Positions 52,914-61,571 of a stretch of DNA of 64,000 nucleotides are shown in pieces; positions within the stretch are counted from its first letter, which is position 1; each line of letters starts with the position of its first letter. The position numbers and the translations under genes were made by a program. Below the pieces are notes generated by a model. That model saw only the letters and a list, made by a program, of their open reading frames with translations. It made no database searches and had not been told where the DNA came from. This DNA comes from Neorhizobium populisoli (GTDB taxonomy: Bacteria > Pseudomonadota > Alphaproteobacteria > Rhizobiales > Rhizobiaceae). The stretch is taken from positions 1-64,000 of the forward strand of contig NZ_JAHYCB010000011.1 in the NCBI RefSeq assembly GCF_019430945.1, read 5' to 3'.

Positions 52914-55195
52914 CCGGTCTCAAGAATATTGCATTCATCGGCAATTCACTGCCCCGCCGTTGCGGCATCGCGACCTTTACAACGGATTTGCAGCAGGCCG
53001 TTTCAAGATCGCCCATCACGGTCGGGACCGCGATCGTTGCAATGACGGATCACGGCCACGCTTACGACTATCCAGAGAGCGTCTGGCTTCAGATCCCTGA
53101 TGAAAGCCTGGAGGATTATATCCCCGCGGCGGAAGCCCTGAATGCCGGCCGGTTCGATGTCGTCTGCCTCCAGCACGAATTCGGAATCTTCGGCGGAGAA
53201 GCCGGAAGCCATATCCTGGCGCTCCTGTCGCGGCTGGAGATGCCGGTCGTGACGACGCTTCACACGGTGCTTGCGGAACCCAACCTTGCCCAACGCCGCG
53301 TTCTGACGCGGATCGTCGAGATTTCGGCGAAAGTCGTGGTGATGGCGGAAAAGGGGCGGGTGCTGCTGAGCAAGGTCTACGGCGTACCGATGGATAAGAT
53401 AGAGGTGATCCCTCACGGCATTCCAGATATTGCCTTTTGCGAGCCTGATGCGGCGAAGCAGAAGCTCGGCTTCGAAGGCCGCTCCGTCATCCTGACATTC
53501 GGACTGCTGTCTCCCAACAAGGGTATCGAGGTTATGATCGACGCAATGCCGTTGATCCTACAAAGCCGGCCGGATGCGGTCTATGTCGTTCTTGGCGCAA
53601 CCCATCCTAATCTCGTCCGCACCGAGGGCGAGGCCTATCGTGAAAGGCTGATCGCACGCGCGCTGGATCTGGGGGTCGAAAACAACGTGGTTTTCATGAA
53701 CCAGTTCGTCGATCAGGCGACGCTCCTGGACTTCATTTCCATGTGCGATGTGTATGCCACGCCCTATCTAACCGAGGCGCAAATGACATCGGGCACTTTA
53801 GCCTACAGTTTCGGCCTTGGAAAAGCGGTCGTTTCGACGCCCTATTGGCACGCAGGCGAACTCCTGGGCGAAGGGCGCGGGGTTCTTGTTCCCTTCAGCG
53901 ATGCGGGAACGATCGGCGCGGAAATCGCGACCTTACTCACCGACGGCGCTCGACGGGATGCCATGCGCCTGCGCGCCTATGCGGAAAGCCGGTCGATGAC
54001 GTGGGAGAGAACGGCGGAACGGTATCTCGTGCAGTTCCGCGAAGCGATCCGAGGCAGAACGCTCACAAGACCGCTCGTGTCTGGTGGCGGGGTTTCACTG
54101 CGCAAACCTTTCGCCCTACCGGAGCCGCAGCTCGCGTATTTCCTTTCCATGTGCGACGATACGGGCCTGTTTCAACATGCCGTTTACTCGGTGCCGGATC
54201 GCTCACACGGTTATTGCGTCGATGACAACGCCCGCGGCCTCCTTCTCTCGATTGCGCTTTATTCGCCGGGAGAGAAATCCCTCCCTGAGCCTTTGGCGGC
54301 GCGCTTTGCGTCCTTCGTCCAGCATGCCTGGAATCCCGATGAGAAGCATTTTCGCAATTTCATGGGTTTCGACCGGCGCTGGCTCGAAGACAAGGGATCC
54401 GAAGACAGCCACGGCCGAACATTGTGGGCACTGGGAGAGTGCGCCCGCAGCGACATCAATCCCTCCCGGCGGCGATGGGCTGCGGCGCTCTTCGCCGAGG
54501 CCCTGCCGACGGTCGAGAATTTCCGGTCGCCGCGTGCATGGGCATTCACCCTGCTTGGTCTCGACGGATATTGCGCAGCCCGCAAAGATGATGACTTCGC
54601 CCAGCGGGTTCGCATGGCACTTGCCGCCCGCCTGATCGATCTGCTCGCTCGTGTCGAGACGCATGACTGGGTCTGGTTTGAAGAAGGCCTTTCCTACGAC
54701 AATGCACGCCTGCCGCAGGCACTTCTGTTGGCCGGTCTCGCAACCGGTACATCGGACTACGTCACTGCCGGGCTGAAGAGCCTGCGCTGGTTGATGAGAA
54801 TGCAGACCGCCGCACTCGGCCATTTTCGGCCGATCGGGACGGACGGGTTCAGCGATAGGCGGACGAAGCCTCGCGGGTTCGACCAGCAGCCCCTCGAAGT
54901 GACGGCAACCATCGCGGCATGCCATGCAGCGTGGCGCGCCGACCAGGATATCGAATGGAGAAGCGAGGCCGGACGCGCATTCGCGTGGTTTCTGGGCAGC
55001 AACGATCTAGCGTTGCCGCTTGTCGATCCCGACACCGGCAGCTGCCGGGACGGCCTGCATCCAACACGCGTCAATGAAAACAGGGGCGGCGAATCCGTCG
55101 TGTCATATCTTCTGGGGCTTGTTGAGCTTCGCAAGCTTTCACGCGCAATCGGCCATTCTTCGACAATCGCTCCGGTTCACGCCCTGAGTGCGTGA
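52910..55195 (+). CDS. Two-domain protein: GT4 glycosyltransferase plus alpha/alpha-barrel domain
   Basis: A 761-residue cytosolic protein. Residues about 5-375 form a GT-B glycosyltransferase of family 4: GNSLPRRCGIATFTTDLQQA (donor loop), VVTTLHTVLAEPN, VIPHGIPD, TFGLLSPNKGIEVMIDAMPL and EAQMTSGTLAYSFGLGKAVV. Residues about 395-755 look like an alpha/alpha-toroid (VYSVPDRSHGYCVDDNARGL, GRTLWALGECARSDIN, LPQALLLAGLATGTSDYVTA). The fusion probably couples glycosyl transfer with a glycan-processing or binding domain. The donor may be GDP-mannose given the neighbouring ManA and GH130. Confidence 0.82.
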   Translation: MTGLKNIAFIGNSLPRRCGIATFTTDLQQAVSRSPITVGTAIVAMTDHGHAYDYPESVWLQIPDESLEDYIPAAEALNAGRFDVVCLQHEFGIFGGEAGSHILALLSRLEMPVVTTLHTVLAEPNLAQRRVLTRIVEISAKVVVMAEKGRVLLSKVYGVPMDKIEVIPHGIPDIAFCEPDAAKQKLGFEGRSVILTFGLLSPNKGIEVMIDAMPLILQSRPDAVYVVLGATHPNLVRTEGEAYRERLIARALDLGVENNVVFMNQFVDQATLLDFISMCDVYATPYLTEAQMTSGTLAYSFGLGKAVVSTPYWHAGELLGEGRGVLVPFSDAGTIGAEIATLLTDGARRDAMRLRAYAESRSMTWERTAERYLVQFREAIRGRTLTRPLVSGGGVSLRKPFALPEPQLAYFLSMCDDTGLFQHAVYSVPDRSHGYCVDDNARGLLLSIALYSPGEKSLPEPLAARFASFVQHAWNPDEKHFRNFMGFDRRWLEDKGSEDSHGRTLWALGECARSDINPSRRRWAAALFAEALPTVENFRSPRAWAFTLLGLDGYCAARKDDDFAQRVRMALAARLIDLLARVETHDWVWFEEGLSYDNARLPQALLLAGLATGTSDYVTAGLKSLRWLMRMQTAALGHFRPIGTDGFSDRRTKPRGFDQQPLEVTATIAACHAAWRADQDIEWRSEAGRAFAWFLGSNDLALPLVDPDTGSCRDGLHPTRVNENRGGESVVSYLLGLVELRKLSRAIGHSSTIAPVHALSA

Positions 55196-55231
55196 ACCGG
55201 CACCTCAGGACCCAGAAAGATCGAGATCATT

Positions 55232-56530
55232 TTGTCCCAATCCACTTTTTTGAACCGCCAGGCGCTTTTCCTGCGTCCCGATCCTTCGCGGGTCGTGGTG
55301 CGTCCCTTCAAACCGGCGACGGAGCCACGGGATCTCAACCCGACCGACAAGACGCGCGCAAACCACATCGTCGATCGAGTTCTCGCGCTCGATCCTGAGG
55401 TAGCCGATAGCATGCTCAAAGATATCCTGGAAAACTTCGAGGGCCGCCACCGCAACCTGCTCACGACGTTTGAAAACCGGGCAGGCGAGATGGAAGAGGC
55501 GCTCATACCGCACGTGGAATTCACGAAAGTTCAACGCCAGCTCGTCGGCGCCTATTTTCTGCACGAATATTCCTTCGAGGCCTCCGCGCTGTTTAACCCC
55601 AGCATCGTCGTGCATCCGGATCAATCCGGCGTGCAAGAGGGCAGCCGGCGCTTCATCCTCAGCCTCCGTGCCGTCGGCGAAGGGCATGTGTCCTCCCTGA
55701 CGTTTCGGACCGGATTGATTGCCGCGGATGGCAGTGTGGAAATTGAACCCACGGCCCGACTGGCCTCCACTCCGACGGTGCATACGCGGATATCAGATCC
55801 TCTTGGTGAGCCGGTGGAGTTGAGCTTTTCCGCCCAGCAGCACATCAGCGAGCGGGTCATCTTTCCCATTACGCCGGCGCAGTCGAACGGCATCGAGGAT
55901 GCACGTTTCGTGGCGTTCGAGGATGGCGGGAAGAGAACGTTCTATGCGACCTATACCGCCTATAGCGGGAAGGCCATCCGGTCCGAACTGCTTGAAACCG
56001 ACGATTTCATATCTTTTCGGATGACACCTCTTCACGGTTCGGCGGCCAGGAACAAGGGAATGGGGCTGTTTCCCCGCAAGATCGGCGATCGTTACGCGAT
56101 GATCGGACGGCAGGATAACGAGAATCTGTACCTGATTTATTCTGATGACCTCTATACCTGGGATGGGGGACAGATGATCATGGGTCCAAAGTTCTCGTGG
56201 GAATTCGTTCAGATGGGAAATTGCGGCTCGCCGATCGAGCTCGACGAGGGCTGGCTGTTACTGACCCATGGCGTCGGTCCCGTCCGCAAATATGCGATCG
56301 GTGCGGCACTTCTCGATAAGAACGATCCGTCCCGAGTTGTTGCCCGCTCGAGGGAGCCCCTGGTTCGGCCAGAGCCATCAGAGCGGGAAGGATACGTTCC
56401 GAACGTCGTCTATACCTGCGGTGCTATGCGTCACAACGACCAGATCGTCCTGCCCTATGCGGTATGCGATACCTTTTCGAACTTCTCGACAATCAGGATC
56501 GCCGACCTTTTGCGAACACTCGATGGCTGA
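55232..56530 (+). CDS. GH130-family mannoside phosphorylase or mannosidase, TTG start
   Basis: A 432-residue five-bladed propeller enzyme. GH130 landmarks: FNPSIVVHPDQ, SNGIEDARFVAFEDG (general-acid Asp in the EDAR motif), GMGLFPRKIGDRYAMIGRQD, NCGSPIELDEGWLLLTHGVG and GYVPNVVYTCGAM. Family members phosphorolyse or hydrolyse beta-mannosides (1,2 or 1,4 linkages). The basic phosphate-binding pair cannot be assigned with certainty, so phosphorylase and hydrolase remain possible. No ATG is near; TTG 55232 with GAG ten bases upstream is the best start. It follows the glycosyltransferase after 36 bases. Confidence 0.85.
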   Translation: MSQSTFLNRQALFLRPDPSRVVVRPFKPATEPRDLNPTDKTRANHIVDRVLALDPEVADSMLKDILENFEGRHRNLLTTFENRAGEMEEALIPHVEFTKVQRQLVGAYFLHEYSFEASALFNPSIVVHPDQSGVQEGSRRFILSLRAVGEGHVSSLTFRTGLIAADGSVEIEPTARLASTPTVHTRISDPLGEPVELSFSAQQHISERVIFPITPAQSNGIEDARFVAFEDGGKRTFYATYTAYSGKAIRSELLETDDFISFRMTPLHGSAARNKGMGLFPRKIGDRYAMIGRQDNENLYLIYSDDLYTWDGGQMIMGPKFSWEFVQMGNCGSPIELDEGWLLLTHGVGPVRKYAIGAALLDKNDPSRVVARSREPLVRPEPSEREGYVPNVVYTCGAMRHNDQIVLPYAVCDTFSNFSTIRIADLLRTLDG

Positions 56531-57136
56531 AAGTCGGCACCTATGAGATGAGACCCAAGGGCTGCGTTCCACCCGTGATATCCATGACGGGGCATAAGGT
56601 ATTCACTTGAACTTTGAGAAGGGAACGGCCTTGAACTCTGTTATTAGCATCGGCTTTCGCCTGGAGTGGAAACATCCTGTCATCGTTCGGCAGGGTCGAG
56701 TTGGCGACAGAGCAGTCCGGAGCGCGCGAGAGGCTTCGAAATAGCTCGCCGACAGTTTCACAATTCGTGGCGGACAGCCCTACTGAAGTGCGATAGGCGC
56801 CTGTAACGCCGCCCTTCTCTGCCGGGACGATGTCGAGCGATCGCGCGATTGTTTTGTGGCGGCCTATGCGGAATATCTCGTCAAACTTCATCCCAATCGA
56901 CGGGTGGAGCCTTCATCGCCGATCGCCCCCGTCATCAAAAAGGGCAGCTATCGCCGCCCTTCGCCGTAGTCATCTTAAACCGTACTGCGGCCAGGTCAGC
57001 TCTTGCCGTTCTTGGCTGTTAAGCGGCTCGGAATGTCGAACCCTTATCGGCGTCCAATATTGGATGCCGATCACCCCCCGGAGGGTCAATATCCCACGCC
57101 GAAACACACCATGATTGCGTGCGACGAGCGATGGGT
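56531..57136. other. Long stretch without a supported gene
   Basis: Open frames on both strands (for example 56541-56891 minus and 57003-57260 plus) are protein-like in parts but lack ribosome sites and recognisable families. A minus-strand terminator-like hairpin lies at 56937-56961. Confidence 0.35.
56937..56961 (-). terminator. Minus-strand terminator-like hairpin
   Basis: On the minus strand AAGGGC (from 56961) pairs with GCCCTT (ending 56940) and is followed by a run of Ts (A-run at 56937-56941 on the plus strand). It could end transcripts of the interrupted unknown gene at 57137. Confidence 0.45.
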
Positions 57137-57889
57137 CTATGCAGCCGGTCTAGTCTTGGTGCGACAAAAGCCGGGATCGGCAAAGAGCGTGATGTTCATC
57201 ACCGGGACCACAGAACCCAAACCGCCGAAATTGCTTCGCGAGCCAAACGGCACCCCATAGCTCCCAGAGACGGTGAGAAACATCGGGGGATAGTGGGACC
57301 GGGCGGCGTCGGTCTCCGAGATTGCTTCGGAGTGGAGCGGAGCGAAAGCACGCATTAGAAGCGTGAGACGATAGTCCCGATGGAACAGCGGCGTCGGCTG
57401 CACGAGCGTGTTGAGTTCCCCTGCGTCGTTCCCCAGCTGAGCTACGATATTTGCAATTTCTGCCAAATCACTCTCCAGAGATTTAAGTTTGGCAGTCCGC
57501 TCGTCGATATCCTTTCTCCGCCCGTCGGGATGCTCCCGAACCGTTCTCGTCCGAAGGAGGTCGAGCTCTTTGGCATTGCTGTCTAGTGCATCTAGGAGCT
57601 GCCCGCGTCGTCGCGAAGCCCAATGGGTCACCATCGCATTTTCAGGAAGAGGTGTTCCCCGCTTCGAACCTGGACCCAATTCAACGAATGGCTCCCGCCG
57701 GATCAACCGCTCGGCAATGATCTCTTCCCGAACTTGTCGAACAAGTTCGGTTGGCAGGACCGCCCTTCCTCGATTGGTCCGCTAGCTCCACGAGCGCTCC
57801 GGTCTCTCCTCGACGAGATCCATGCTGCCGAGACTCCCAGTTCCGCTTCGATTGTCTTCAATCATCGCCACCGCATCAACGTGGATCAT
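57137..57889 (-). pseudogene. Unknown 250-codon gene interrupted by one TAG
   Basis: ATG 57889 opens MIHVDAVAMIEDNRSGTGSL; a TAG at 57784-57782 interrupts codon 36; the same frame goes on ISRTNRG-like LPTELVRQVREEIIAERLIR, a coiled coil (LLDALDSNAKELDLLRTRTV, RTAKLKSLESDLAEIANIVA) and a final part with SRSNFGGLGSVVPVMNITLF. If the TAG is real, ATG 57706 can start a 189-residue product. No family is recognised. A minus-strand terminator follows. The minus frame is preferred over the plus-strand frame at 57003-57260 for its length and composition. Confidence 0.4.
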
Positions 57890-57935
57890 TAAATCTTTAG
57901 CGGCAGGATCACGTAGTCAGCAAGGAGATATCGAT

Positions 57936-58142
57936 ATGGCGACCACAACACGCGGCCGGGCGCAGGACAGAGCGAAGGTCGCAGGCGGACAGGATCATGA
58001 GGTCCGATACGAAGCGAAGAAGGAAGGCGTCTCGAAAGGTGAAGTAAAAGACGCCGTCAAAAAGGTCGGCAACAGCCGCAAGAAGGTCGAAGCGGACCTA
58101 AAAGGTGGCGCGCCCAGCGAACTGCTTCCCGACAGACAATAG
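57936..58142 (+). CDS. DUF3606-like small basic protein
   Basis: A 68-residue protein: MATTTRGRAQDRAKVAGGQD, HEVRYEAKKEGVSKGEVKDA and VKKVGNSRKKVEADL, the DUF3606 pattern (RxxVAGGQxxEVxYxAxKxGVSxxEV). It is soluble and Lys-rich, function unknown, typical of stress-linked small genes in Rhizobiales. CAAGGAGATATCGAT gives the ribosome site. Its last 45 bases overlap the end of the convergent DUF808 gene. Confidence 0.85.
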   Translation: MATTTRGRAQDRAKVAGGQDHEVRYEAKKEGVSKGEVKDAVKKVGNSRKKVEADLKGGAPSELLPDRQ

Positions 58143-59048
58143 GATGACCGCGACTGCCCCGATCCCGATCCCGATGATTGCCTGAACGAAGGATGTGGCC
58201 AGCCAATTCGTGACTAGTGGGGCAACCACCACGATCTGTTCGACCCCCGATGCAAACGTTTCGACCAGATGTTCAGGCTCATGCCATCCCATGCCCGCGA
58301 GGCTGTGCACAATGATACTCCCACCCACCCAGAGCATTGCCGCCGTTCCGACGACAGCCAACCCTTTCAGAAGGATGGGTACGCCTTTGACGAGAGCGGT
58401 CCCGACCGCTTTCGCTAGAGGACCTCCGGCCTTAGTCAAGTGCAATCCGATATCATCGGCTTTGACGATGAGTGCCACGACACCATAGACGGCTGCGGTG
58501 ATCAGGATCCCGACGGCCGCCAGTACTCCGGCTTGCGAATAGATGTCCATTGTTGAAACGCCGGCCAGCGTCAGTGCCATGATCTCGGCCGAGAGGATAA
58601 AGTCGGTGCGGATCGCGCCTGCGACCTTATGATTTTCCAGACCTGCCGCGTCGAGCGGCTTGTCGTGACCTGGACCATACTCTGAGCCATGGGGGAAAAA
58701 TGCCTCGTGTAGCTTCTCCGCGCCTTCGAAGCACAGGTATATGCCGCCGATCATCAACAGCGGCGTGATAAGCCAGGGCGCGAAATATCCGAGCACGAGG
58801 CAGATTGGCAAGAGAAAGATCAGCTTGTTCTTCAGCGAACCGAGTGCAATCTTTCCTATGATCGGCAGCTCACGGGCGGGAGCCAGGCCGACAACATAGG
58901 TTGGAGTAACGGCAGTATCGTCGATTACGACGCCCACTGCCTTCATACTGGCTTTTGCGGTCTGCGCCGCGACGTCGTCGAGCGACGCAGCTGCCGCCTT
59001 CGCGATGGCTGCAACATCATCAAGCAATGCGATCAGTCCGGTGGCCAA
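58098..59048 (-). CDS. DUF808/YedI-family membrane protein, TTG start
   Basis: A 316-residue membrane protein with about six to seven hydrophobic segments: (M)ATGLIALLDDVAAIAKAA, LDDVAAQTAKASMKAVGVVI, DDTAVTPTYVVGL and LLMIGGIYLCFEGAEKLHEA are characteristic of YedI. The role is unknown. TTG 59048 follows CAGGAGCTGGA and begins the family sequence exactly. It is convergent with and overlaps the DUF3606 gene. Confidence 0.88.
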   Translation of the reverse strand: MATGLIALLDDVAAIAKAAAASLDDVAAQTAKASMKAVGVVIDDTAVTPTYVVGLAPARELPIIGKIALGSLKNKLIFLLPICLVLGYFAPWLITPLLMIGGIYLCFEGAEKLHEAFFPHGSEYGPGHDKPLDAAGLENHKVAGAIRTDFILSAEIMALTLAGVSTMDIYSQAGVLAAVGILITAAVYGVVALIVKADDIGLHLTKAGGPLAKAVGTALVKGVPILLKGLAVVGTAAMLWVGGSIIVHSLAGMGWHEPEHLVETFASGVEQIVVVAPLVTNWLATSFVQAIIGIGIGAVAVILLSVGKQFAGRATF

Positions 59049-59124
59049 TCCAGCTCCTGTCAGGCTCAGTTAATCAGCTGTTGATGTAGTGCTCGCTGAA
59101 GTCAGGGAAAGATGCACAATCATC

Positions 59125-60090
59125 CTACAGCCATCCTGTTTTCTTGAACCGGTAATAGAGGATCGCGCAAAGGCTCAGAATGACGGCTATTACGACATAG
59201 TAGCCGTATTCCGTTTTCAGCTCCGGCATGTGCTCGAAGTTCATCCCATAGATGCCAGCGATCGCGGTCGGCACGGCAAGGATCGCCGCCCAGGCCGCAA
59301 GCTGGCGGGTGATTGTGCCCTGACGTTGTTGTTCCAGAAGATTGGATGCTTCGAACACGGAGGTGATCACTTCCCGCAGGCCCGAGATCATGAACTCGAC
59401 ACGCCGCACATGGTCGAGGACATCCCGAAAATAGGCTTTCGCATTGTCGTCGATACAGGGCAGTTCCAGGTTTGTCAGCTTTCCGACGACCTCTGCCATC
59501 GGACCAAGGATCCGCTGGAAGCGGATGACCTGGCGTCGCATGCGGAAAAGCCGCCTGATCTGCTCGCGCTCCAGAAACGAGATCAGCATGTGCTTTTCCA
59601 TCTCGAGCACCTTATCCTCTAACGTCTCGACCATGGGCAAATAGCCGTCGACGACGAAGTCGATGATGCCATGCAGGACGTAGTCGGGTCCGTGGTCGAG
59701 AAGCTTTGGCGACTGTTCGAGCTGCTCCCTCAGTTCCTTATGTGAACGTGCCGAACCGTGCCGGACCGAGATCACATGGTGCCGCCCGACGAAGATGCAG
59801 GTTTCACCATAGGCGATCTTGTCGCCTTCAAGGTGGGCGGTTTTGATGATGACGAAAAGCTGGTCGCCATACACCTCGACCTTAGGGACCTGCTTGCCGT
59901 TCAGCGCATCCTCGACGGCCAGCGGATGCAGATCGAACATCGACTTCAGATTTGCCATTTCCTCGACAGTCGGCTCGGTAATACCGATCCAGGCGAACTC
60001 GCCGTCCTTCTGCGAAAATGGGCTGCCCGTCAGCGGAAGTTCTTCGGCACGTTTGCCGAGCCGGTAGATGTAGGACGCTACGACTGTCAT
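59125..60090 (-). CDS. corA: CorA-family divalent cation transporter
   Basis: A 321-residue protein. The large cytosolic domain (about 1-255) includes FAWIGITEPTVEEMANLKSM and the long stalk helix; two C-terminal membrane helices follow, the first ending in the signature GMN in YGMNFEHMPEL. A basic tail (FKKTGWL) closes the protein. It forms pentamers that carry Mg2+ (also Co2+ or Ni2+) into the cell, or Zn2+ out in some members. The start at 60090 (MTVVASYIYRL) is preferred over 60102. Confidence 0.93.
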   Translation of the reverse strand: MTVVASYIYRLGKRAEELPLTGSPFSQKDGEFAWIGITEPTVEEMANLKSMFDLHPLAVEDALNGKQVPKVEVYGDQLFVIIKTAHLEGDKIAYGETCIFVGRHHVISVRHGSARSHKELREQLEQSPKLLDHGPDYVLHGIIDFVVDGYLPMVETLEDKVLEMEKHMLISFLEREQIRRLFRMRRQVIRFQRILGPMAEVVGKLTNLELPCIDDNAKAYFRDVLDHVRRVEFMISGLREVITSVFEASNLLEQQRQGTITRQLAAWAAILAVPTAIAGIYGMNFEHMPELKTEYGYYVVIAVILSLCAILYYRFKKTGWL

Positions 60091-60182
60091 GGGAGATCGC
60101 ATTTATTTGGAAGGGTAGTCTGAAGTGGCGCGCTGCAATCGATGTGACAAGAGCATGGTGGGAAATCTAGAGCGCGTCCGCT

Positions 60183-60740
60183 TTACTCGGGGTCATATCC
60201 GCACGATTTATAGTTTTTAGCGCATCCTCGTGGTTCGAATAGTGTGACGATGTGGCCGACACTATTCCATAAGCCGTCGATCGTTCGCTCAGCTTTTGCG
60301 CGCAAGACGGCCTTGAGCTTCGCGAATGCCTTCTCGATGGGGTTAAAGTCGGGACTGTAAGGAGGAAGGTAAAGCAGCCTGCATCCGGCGTTTTCGATTG
60401 CGTGACGCACGCCTTCCGCTTTGTGAGCAGGCAAATTGTCCATGATGACGATGTCGCCCGTTGCCAAGGTTGGAATGAGAACCTGCTGGACATAGGCCTG
60501 GAATGCTATCCCGTTCATCGCGCCGTCCAAGACCATGCGTGCGGTCATTCCCGATAACCTGAGCGCTCAGGTAAACGTCGTTGTTTTCCAATGGCCGTGC
60601 GGGACCGGTGAGCGGCATCGATCTCCGCAAGGGGCCCGTCCGCGCAGCCGAGACATCTTTATGCTGACGCCGTCATCGATGAAGACGAGCCGCGCCGGAT
60701 CGAGATCGATTTGGCCGTCGAAGAGACGGCCTTGCGACGC
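60183..60740 (-). mobile_element. IS630-family transposase remnant, DDE half
   Basis: The reverse strand reads MTARMVLDGAMNGIAFQAYV, VLIPTLATGDIVIMDNLPAH, LLYLPPYSPDFNPIEKAFAK and LRAKAERTIDGLWNSVGHIV, the last part of an IS630 DDE transposase, with catalytic Asp in MDNLPAHK and Glu in NPIEKAF. Upstream pieces (VFIDDG, HGHWKTTTFT) in other frames reach about 60740. The N-terminal DNA-binding part is missing and there are at least three lesions. It directly abuts the end of the DUF892 gene. Confidence 0.85.
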
Positions 60741-60752
60741 AGTTCGAGCCGG

Positions 60753-61255
60753 CTAGGCGGCTTTGCCTTTGCCCTTCGGGTTGGCCGAAGCCTTGGCGAG
60801 CTGCGTCAGCTTCTTGTCCGTCGCTTCTTCTTCGGCAAGGTTCTGCTGCAGAAGCGGCACCGCATCCTTCAGCCCAAGCTGGTTTGCCCATTCGATGAGC
60901 GTGCCATAACGGGCGATCTCGTAATGTTCGACAGCCTGCGCCGACGAGATCAGGCCGGCGTCGAGAGCAGGCGATCCCTTGAATTCTTCCATGATCTCTT
61001 CGCCCTCGGCGATGATCCCCTGGATCGCCTCGCAGGTCTTGCCGCGGGCGGGCTTGCCGAGCAACTCGAACACCTGTTCCAGGCGCTCGATCTGCCCTTG
61101 CGTCTCGTCGCGATGTTGGAGAAACCCTGCCTTGCCTTCTTCGGAGTCGGCGGCACGGGCCATCTTCGGCAGAGCCTTGAGGATCTGCTTTTCGGCAAAG
61201 TAGAAGTCGTTGAGAGTATCGAGAAACAGATCGTCTAGAGTTTGGTAGCGGCCAT
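60753..61255 (-). pseudogene. DUF892 ferritin-like protein (YciE/YciF type), start codon out of frame by one base
   Basis: Four-helix-bundle ferritin-like protein of about 165 residues: TLDDLFLDTLNDFYFAEKQI, LEQVFELLGKPARGKTCEAI, AEHYEIARYGTLIEWAN-like metal-site helices and a Lys-rich tail (ANPKGKGKAA). The best start, ATG 61255 with AGAAGG seven bases upstream, reads MAATKL and then meets TAG; restoring one A in the AAA run (61241-61243) would give MAATKTLDDLF, the normal family start. The frame is otherwise open and could be entered from GTG 61274. Mutation, sequencing error in a homopolymer or slippage. Confidence 0.75.
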
Positions 61256-61571
61256 GTTTGGTCCTTCTGAACACTGAGTAGCGCGCTCACTCACACGGGC
61301 GGGTAAGGTTCCCAATCCGATAACGTTTCCGTTACCTGGTGCCTCTCGCGCTGAGCGCCTTAAATCGCTGCGTCCGTTCGCGCGATCCCCGCGCCGGGTA
61401 AATCGAAGAATGCTCTGTGCATTGGCATGTCATCCGTCTTCACGAAACATCAGGCAGCGAGTGCGGCGTACTGCGCGACGCGCCTGCTGAGCGGGCCCTC
61501 GTCACATGCTTCGTCGCTTTCCCAATGGTGGAGTTTCCGCTACACAGTCAAAAAAATCAGCAAGTGGCATC
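61256..61571. other. Gene-free stretch between DUF892 and the PAS kinase
   Basis: No gene is supported. On the minus strand GGAAC (61312-61308) is followed after 17 bases by GTG rather than GTT, a weak match to the EcfG consensus in the correct position for the DUF892 gene. Confidence 0.3.

Noticed and set aside
56541..56891. Minus-strand 116-codon frame as a gene
   Set aside because: No family, no ribosome site; composition not convincing.
57003..57260. Plus-strand frame of 85 codons as a gene
   Set aside because: It overlaps the end of a longer minus-strand frame with better protein character and has no ribosome site.
61288..61312. EcfG promoter for the DUF892 gene on the minus strand
   Set aside because: Position fits but the -10 element is GTG; only one of two elements matches, so it is noted as weak and not called.
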